Assembly: GCA_019359215.1 (NCBI GenBank)
Contig: JAHHHS010000085.1
Span: 1-32,193 of the forward strand
Direction of reading: 5' to 3'
DNA: 32,193 bases
Origin: Nostoc indistinguendum CM1-VF10
Lineage (GTDB): Bacteria; Cyanobacteriota; Cyanobacteriia; Cyanobacteriales; Nostocaceae
The position numbers and the translations under genes were made by a program. The notes beneath the pieces were generated by a model. That model saw only the letters and a list, made by a program, of their open reading frames with translations, made no database searches and was not told where the DNA came from. Below, in pieces: positions 32,068-32,193 of the stretch (its first letter is position 1; every line of letters starts with the position of its first letter).

Positions 32068-32193
32068 GAGGTTGTTTGAAAAGTTTTTAGAGGTCAAAAA
32101 TTATGCTAAACGCCTCACCATGATACGGATCATGGCAATATAAATAAAAGTCTCCGATGTTTCAGGTAGTAATTCATAATCTCGAACCAATCG
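32068..32193 (-). mobile_element. 3' end of an IS5-like element
   Basis: The terminal inverted repeat gaggttgtttgaaaagt lies at 32068-32084, with TAA outside it at 32065-32067. Inside, on the minus strand, a transposase C-terminus runs off the window edge. The element continues beyond 32193. The TNA target type and the repeat match the MITE at 8732. Confidence 0.75.
32103..32193 (-). CDS. transposase C-terminus, IS5 family (partial)
   Basis: About 30 codons on the minus strand end RLVRDYELLPETSETFIYI... and MIRIMVRRLA, then TAA at 32103-32105. The wording is typical of IS5-family transposase tails in cyanobacteria, as I recall it. The rest lies outside the window, so I cannot say if the gene is intact. 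Confidence 0.7.

Overview
The window looks like chromosomal DNA of a filamentous, nitrogen-fixing cyanobacterium of the Nostoc/Anabaena type. The evidence is the nifV-nifZ-nifT cluster, many copies of the HIP1 octamer (GCGATCGC), heptad short tandem repeats (gtcatta type), several cyanobacteria-specific small proteins, a PlsY-like/dikinase fusion, and a WGxxGxxG-tailed surface protein. I assigned everything by reading the sequence; no database search was run.

Region by region. 1-5100 is a nif satellite cluster: a NifP-like serine O-acetyltransferase (cysE), two small cyanobacterial proteins, nifV (homocitrate synthase), nifZ and nifT overlapping head to tail, and a thioredoxin-like [2Fe-2S] protein closed by a strong terminator. 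5100-5540 is repeat-rich and holds a tRNA-Val(GAC) on the minus strand. 5799-7137 is a cobalamin riboswitch followed by a DUF1636 cysteine protein and cobK. 7177-8319 (minus) is a Tat/lipoprotein BMP-family substrate-binding protein. 8732-8915 is a 184-bp MITE whose target duplication coincides with the stop codon of a WecG/TagA glycosyltransferase. That gene is preceded by a GT4 glycosyltransferase. 11059-12558 is an oxalyl-CoA-synthetase-like acyl-activating enzyme, followed by a small acidic coiled-coil protein. 13070-13570 is an RTX-repeat relic, and 13681-15414 is a CbiG-CobJ fusion, the second cobalamin locus.

15729-17871 carries four small proteins of unknown function, two of them secreted. 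17970-21229 (minus) is an operon of a 971-residue fusion (PlsY-like membrane domain, PEP-synthase-type ATP-grasp, helical middle, swivelling His domain) and a cupin overlapping it by 4 bp. This is the best candidate for an undescribed system here. 21406-21546 encodes a 46-residue membrane protein missed by length cut-offs. gatA, a RodZ-like helix-turn-helix membrane protein, an alpha/beta hydrolase with an apparent in-frame stop in its membrane anchor, a tandem universal stress protein and a PadR regulator with phased operators follow. 26925-30444 holds a HAD phosphatase divergent from nagB and an RCK/TrkA-type protein that seems to have lost its channel pore. 30572-31336 is a Gly/Thr-repeat protein with recent internal duplications. 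The window ends in the 3' end of an IS5-like transposase whose inverted repeat matches the MITE ends.

Functional links I can support: cysteine and homocitrate supply plus NifZ/NifT for nitrogenase maturation; two cobalamin biosynthesis loci, one under B12 control; and the IS/MITE pair as source and passenger. The other genes are mostly independent units separated by hairpins.
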